A stretch of 64,000 nucleotides of DNA from Carya illinoinensis (Eukaryota > Streptophyta > Magnoliopsida > Fagales > Juglandaceae): positions 10,343,001 to 10,407,000 of the forward strand of contig NC_056753.1 in NCBI RefSeq assembly GCF_018687715.1. Reading direction: 5' to 3'. The number at the start of each line of letters is the position of its first letter. The stretch's first letter is position 1. Shown here piece after piece: positions 59,730-64,000 of this stretch. A program made the position numbers and the translations under genes. Under the pieces are notes generated by a model, which saw only the letters and a list, made by a program, of their open reading frames with translations, was not told the origin of the DNA and made no database searches.

Positions 59730-62700
59730 AACTATATTTCTATCTAACTTTCTCTCCATCTACAATCCTATCTAGGTATGTTTGCACTGATTCTTTCTTT
59801 GTTGTTACTACGTTTTATAGTCTTTTTTGTTCTTTTTTTTTTAATTATTATTTTTTTAATGCCTTTTACAGATACAGGTTTCACGTATCATGTTCGTTCG
59901 TTTTTCGGTTTATGTCCATGGTTATGATAAAGTTCTATTGCATCAGTGTCATACGTTGTTCTAGGTGTCATGATTGATCTTTTGACGTAGTTTTTAACTC
60001 CTCGACATATGCAAAGCACTCGAAGCACTAACTTCTGTTAATGTTATCATGTGCCATAGATTCTGATCCCATACCCAGTAAGCACATAGATATATATGGT
60101 GGATCGATTTCTATCTGTATGCAGAAGTCATGCCAATCTAATACATGAAGGATATGGGATTTCTTTTTGGTGTGCCCCGTTACTGATACTAAACCACTTC
60201 ATTATAGTATGGCAAGAATTGACTTGAACTCTCAAGTCCCAACCTCTTAGCCCAAAGGTTAAAATTTTCCGATGCCTTTCACTACAGATCTTTAAATATT
60301 GCACCATTGTTATGTTGTGCACTGATAAATCAGGTGCCATGTTGATGATTAAAAGATGCATCATAAAGAAGACAGGTCAAAATATTTCAAATGAGAGACA
60401 GGCGTTGCTTTGGTATAAGGGTTTGATTGTAATGCTAATGTTGATCTATCTGTTTTCCAGAATAGACTGATTACCTCACAACCGCACCTTAGTATATGCA
60501 ATGAATGCATCTTCATTCTGTGTTTTGGATGGTATATTTTATCTGGTTATTTTAGACCACATTGCGTGTACACAAATACGCATACATGTTTTGTGTTAAT
60601 AAACAACACACTTCTGTTCTTGAATCCATGATGTCAATGAGTAAGTGCATTTGAACTTCATTTCTTGAATCCATGATGTGCCTGCATCACATTTAACAAT
60701 GAGTAAGTGCATTTGAACTTATATCAGACTGCAACAAAAGGATTCTGGCAATACTACCTCTTGCCAACTGATTTAAGTAATTTGCGTATAGCAACAGAGT
60801 TTGTAAAATCTACAAAATTGCTTATATTTTTCAAGCTATCCTTGTGATATACTTTTCTGCATCTTATTAGAGATGAGTGACAAGGCACATGAAATTGAAG
60901 CCCGAGAAAGTCATCCTCAACGTTCAGTTCCCCGATTGAATGAGAGGATCCTTTCATCTTTGTCAAGGAGATCAGTTGCTGCACATCCTTGGCATGATCT
61001 TGAGATTGGTATAGATAAACCCACAATATTCAGTGTTCATATGAACTTAAAGCGCCTCATATCTTCAACTGTGTATGTTTAATATAAATTGGTCTACATA
61101 CCCTTGGAGCCAAATTTGTTGGTGAAGAGATATAAATAATGAGCCTTGAATTTCATCAATATTATTTTTGTCTGCATTAATTGTAGTGCGTCCAATAATG
61201 ATGCAAATCCTCCCTCTCTCTCTCTCTCTCAATATATATATATATGCTTATAATATATATATATATATACATATACATACATATATATATATATGAGGAA
61301 AGTAAGACATACTAGAAGACATGAACCTGAAATTTTTTATTTTCCTTCTTTTGGAATTGCAATATGTAAAAGGATGTTCGAAGAGAAATTTCTTCCATGC
61401 AGTTAGGATAAGCGTCACATGAGTACACAATTAAACCGGAAGCACAAGAACAACCACCATGCCACATACAAACAGAAGCATTGTCTTAGTAAAGATGTTT
61501 CCTCAAACTCTGTCCCAGATTGCAAATATCGCTTCTCAAATATGAGTATCATACAGTTTGCTTTTCTTCAATGGTTATTCTGATGCAATCCAACCCAGCA
61601 ACATTCCTTTTTATTCCAGCGAGTAAACATCAGGGCTGCAAACTAATTTGTGAAACCCACTCACAAGAGCTTTTCTTTCAAATTATTCCTAAATTCAATT
61701 AGATTCCATTTCCCAGATGCCAACTTTTCTGAGCCTTCTCAAATTTCCAGTATATTCTCTTCACTGAAACAATTTTCAACTTGCAAATGGAGTTTAGCTT
61801 TCTTCATGAAAATTCTCCAAAGTATCTCTTCGTTGAATTTCTGATTGGAATGGTACAGGTTGTTGAGATCACTAAGGGAAGTAAGGTGAAATATGAGCTT
61901 GACAAGAAAACAGGACTAATTAAGGTATGGACCCATTCATACTCTAAAAGTAGAAAGTTTTAGTGCTATTCTGAAAAGCATGTTCTTTCAGCTTCTTATT
62001 GAAGCATACTTGACTATAAAATGTATTTTCACTTCAGAATGCTTCAAGTCCAATCCAGTAAAAATGCCAACCATCAACTGTAGGTAGTATCCACTCTGGT
62101 GTCCAATTACTATAATAAGGGTGGGTGATTCAGCTGGACGACTCTCTAAAATTTTTTAAAGGGTTCTTGAGTTGTACTTCCATTACAGGAGAATCTTAGT
62201 CCTTGCAATTTGCTTCCATGAGCTTTGCATAGATCAGATTGTGCTTGATGTTGGAATAAATTTGCTCAGGTTGATCGGGTGTTATATTCGTCAGTATTCT
62301 ATCCTCATAACTATGGTTTTATCCCTCGCACATTGTGCGAAGACAATGATCCAATGGATGTTTTAGTTCTTATGCAGGTAATTCATTATTGTTTCATATT
62401 TATTTTTTTTCAACATACAAATCGTATTTCTCTCGTCTCTTTTGAGTGGTGATGAATAAATGCGAAAGTGACACTTCTTGGATAATTTTGAAATTGTTAA
62501 ATTCTCAACACATCCTCATTGAGTTTACAAAATAATAATTATTTATGCAACATTTGAATACAATCTATATATTTGCAGAGCTCCCTGAATATAAGCGGTA
62601 AATTTCTTTCCCCTACTTACCCAGCAGTCGGTTTCTGCCCAAGGTTTTCCTTCCTCTTCCAAAAATGTTCGTTCTCCTATAATCCAAAACTATCTGTAAC

Positions 62701-63784
62701 CGTGGCCCTTAAGACCACCTTCCAAAGTAACAATGGAAGCTTTTCTAAGTCATAGCTATGCAAAATCAAAAAGTACTGTCCTTTCTTGTGTCCTCTTCTC
62801 CCACCCGAAATGTGTTATCTGTGAGACATTTTTGTTTGGCATTAGATCTGTCGACTCCTCATTTTTCTTTGAAGTCTCACAGTGGATGGTCTAGATTCTA
62901 TTTCATCCATGGGGGTTTCAGATTATTTGTTGGGATTTCAGCTCCATTGGTACGTTTCTAAGTTTCTCACTCTAAGGCAGGGAACATTTGTTAATATTTA
63001 TCAATCTTGTTTACTTGCAAAAGAGTTCCTGATTATGTCTTTTTACTTCTAAAAAACAAAAATCACGATTGTTTCAGAAGGTTCTAGAACATCTGGAATA
63101 TATAGTTGTAAGTGCACATTACTAATTTCAGTTTTGAATTTTTTTAAAAATCTTTGCCCAACATCCTTCTCGATAGTTCAACAATAATAAAGGTACCAGA
63201 TTTACTGAAATACCTCCATGAATACCATATGCTTTTGATGTATTCGGAGTTCTTGGCATGTGCATGTTTGAGCTTGATGTTGACATTACCGCTCACAAGT
63301 CCTAACTAACTCCGTGACTTAATAGGAGCCCGTCCTTCCTGGTTGCTTTCTCTGAGCCAAAGCCATAGGACTTATGCCTATGATTGACCAGGTACATTTC
63401 CAATTCGGTAAAAAACAGAACGTTTGCTTTTTATTTTTTGGTTTGGTAATAACTACTCTGAGCATTCACTCCAGGGAGAGAAAGATGATAAGATCATTGC
63501 AGTGTGTGCTGATGATCCAGAGTATAAGCACTATACTGACATCTAAGAACTTGCTCCTCATCTCCTTTCTGAGATCCGCCACTTCTTTGAAGACTGTATC
63601 CTTTTCCAAGTGTTACATCTGAAATTTATTGACGTACTATAGATTCTTGACTTTATTTGGGGTTCATGTATAATGTGAGAGGTTTCTTGACATAATTAAC
63701 AGACAAGAAGAATGAGAACAAGGAGGTTGCAGTCAATGATTTTTTACCTTCAACAACTGCTGTTGAAGCCATCCAGTACTCAAT
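59730..63784 (+). pseudogene. PPA: Soluble inorganic pyrophosphatase (family I, PPA type), unprocessed pseudogene
   Basis: A leader exon ending at ~59775 (CTATCTAG|GTATGT) precedes a 1.1-kb 5'UTR intron. Coding exons: 60873-61037 ([36 protein letters not shown]), 61859-61924 (VVEITKGSKVKYELDKKTGL), 62270-62377 ([28 protein letters not shown]), 63326-63391 (EPVLPGCFL-stop-AKAIGLMPMIDQ), 63475-63595 ([23 protein letters not shown]-stop-ELAPH) and 63703-63784 ([14 protein letters not shown]). The family hydrolyses pyrophosphate in the cytosol with Mg2+; Asp residues of CEDNDPMD and the DD of KEDD-type segments bind metal. Nonsense codons lie at 63353-63355 (Arg) and 63544-63546 (Lys). Exon 1 has IDK in place of the usual PGA-type residues and its donor GT is CA. 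Introns are retained, so this is a gene duplicate, not a retrocopy. A degenerate last exon may lie near 63940. Confidence 0.9.
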
Positions 63785-64000
63785 GTAAGTCTTATCTCTG
63801 TGAACAAAAGTTTTTTTTTTTCGTTTTTTGCCCATATCTAACATTAGAACTCGCTCGAAGGCCGAGCATGCACTTAAGATGTAGATATAATTAAACTGAG
63901 CCAATCATATAAAACATCTCCTTCAATTTTCTCTTCTTAGTGCTAACTCCACCTACTGAAGTCGTAAAAAACATTTGAGTTCGTACTTCTTTGGCATTCC

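Noticed and set aside
59518..59730. 70-codon minus-strand frame upstream of the pyrophosphatase leader
   Set aside because: Lies in the presumed promoter/leader and shows no domain or conservation evidence.
60128..60364. 78-codon minus-strand frame in the pyrophosphatase 5'UTR intron
   Set aside because: Intronic, no recognisable domain, more likely chance or a decayed repeat.

Overview
This window is nuclear DNA of a flowering plant, most likely a woody eudicot. The evidence is spliceosomal genes with T-rich introns, a CYP87A-type cytochrome P450, a plant-type soluble inorganic pyrophosphatase, and chromovirus, L1-type LINE, hAT and PIF/Harbinger elements. I see no gene that looks fully intact. 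The two recognisable host genes are decayed pseudogenes and most of the rest is transposable-element sequence, as in a gene-poor intergenic or pericentromeric region. Family-level taxonomy cannot be fixed from the sequence alone.

Layout. 1-194 is the tail of an LTR. 419-15414 is a tandem array of about eight ~727-bp monomers, each resembling a Harbinger-type MITE plus spacer. Its fourth monomer is split by a very young 9.4-kb Tekay-like Ty3 element (element 1, minus strand, 3094-12471, target duplication GTCTA, LTRs ~0.2% divergent). 16308-19032 is a CYP87A-like P450 pseudogene. 20330-29571 is a second, older member of the same Ty3 family in the opposite orientation (element 2), with nonsense and frameshift lesions. 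29.9-38.1 kb is a graveyard of SINE-like, Ty1/copia and Tat/Athila-type gag fragments. 40.4-46 kb holds LINE remnants, including an antisense L1-like ORF2. 46.7-47.4 kb is a hAT transposase tail. 50-58.4 kb contains a LINE ORF1 scrap followed by a probable two-gene PIF/Harbinger element. 60.9 kb to the window end is an unprocessed soluble pyrophosphatase pseudogene.

Most interesting observation. In both Ty3 elements gag and pol are separated by a ~100-bp segment that looks like a phase-1 GT-AG intron with an in-frame stop at its start. Its length differs between copies (99 and 103 bp), so the unspliced gag/pol frame relation differs, yet removing it gives the same continuous Gag-Pol frame in both. 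This suggests that intron retention versus splicing sets the Gag to Gag-Pol ratio, in place of frameshifting or readthrough. Second is the apparent birth of a satellite-like array from a MITE. Third is an acidic C-terminal peptide conserved in all four LTRs.
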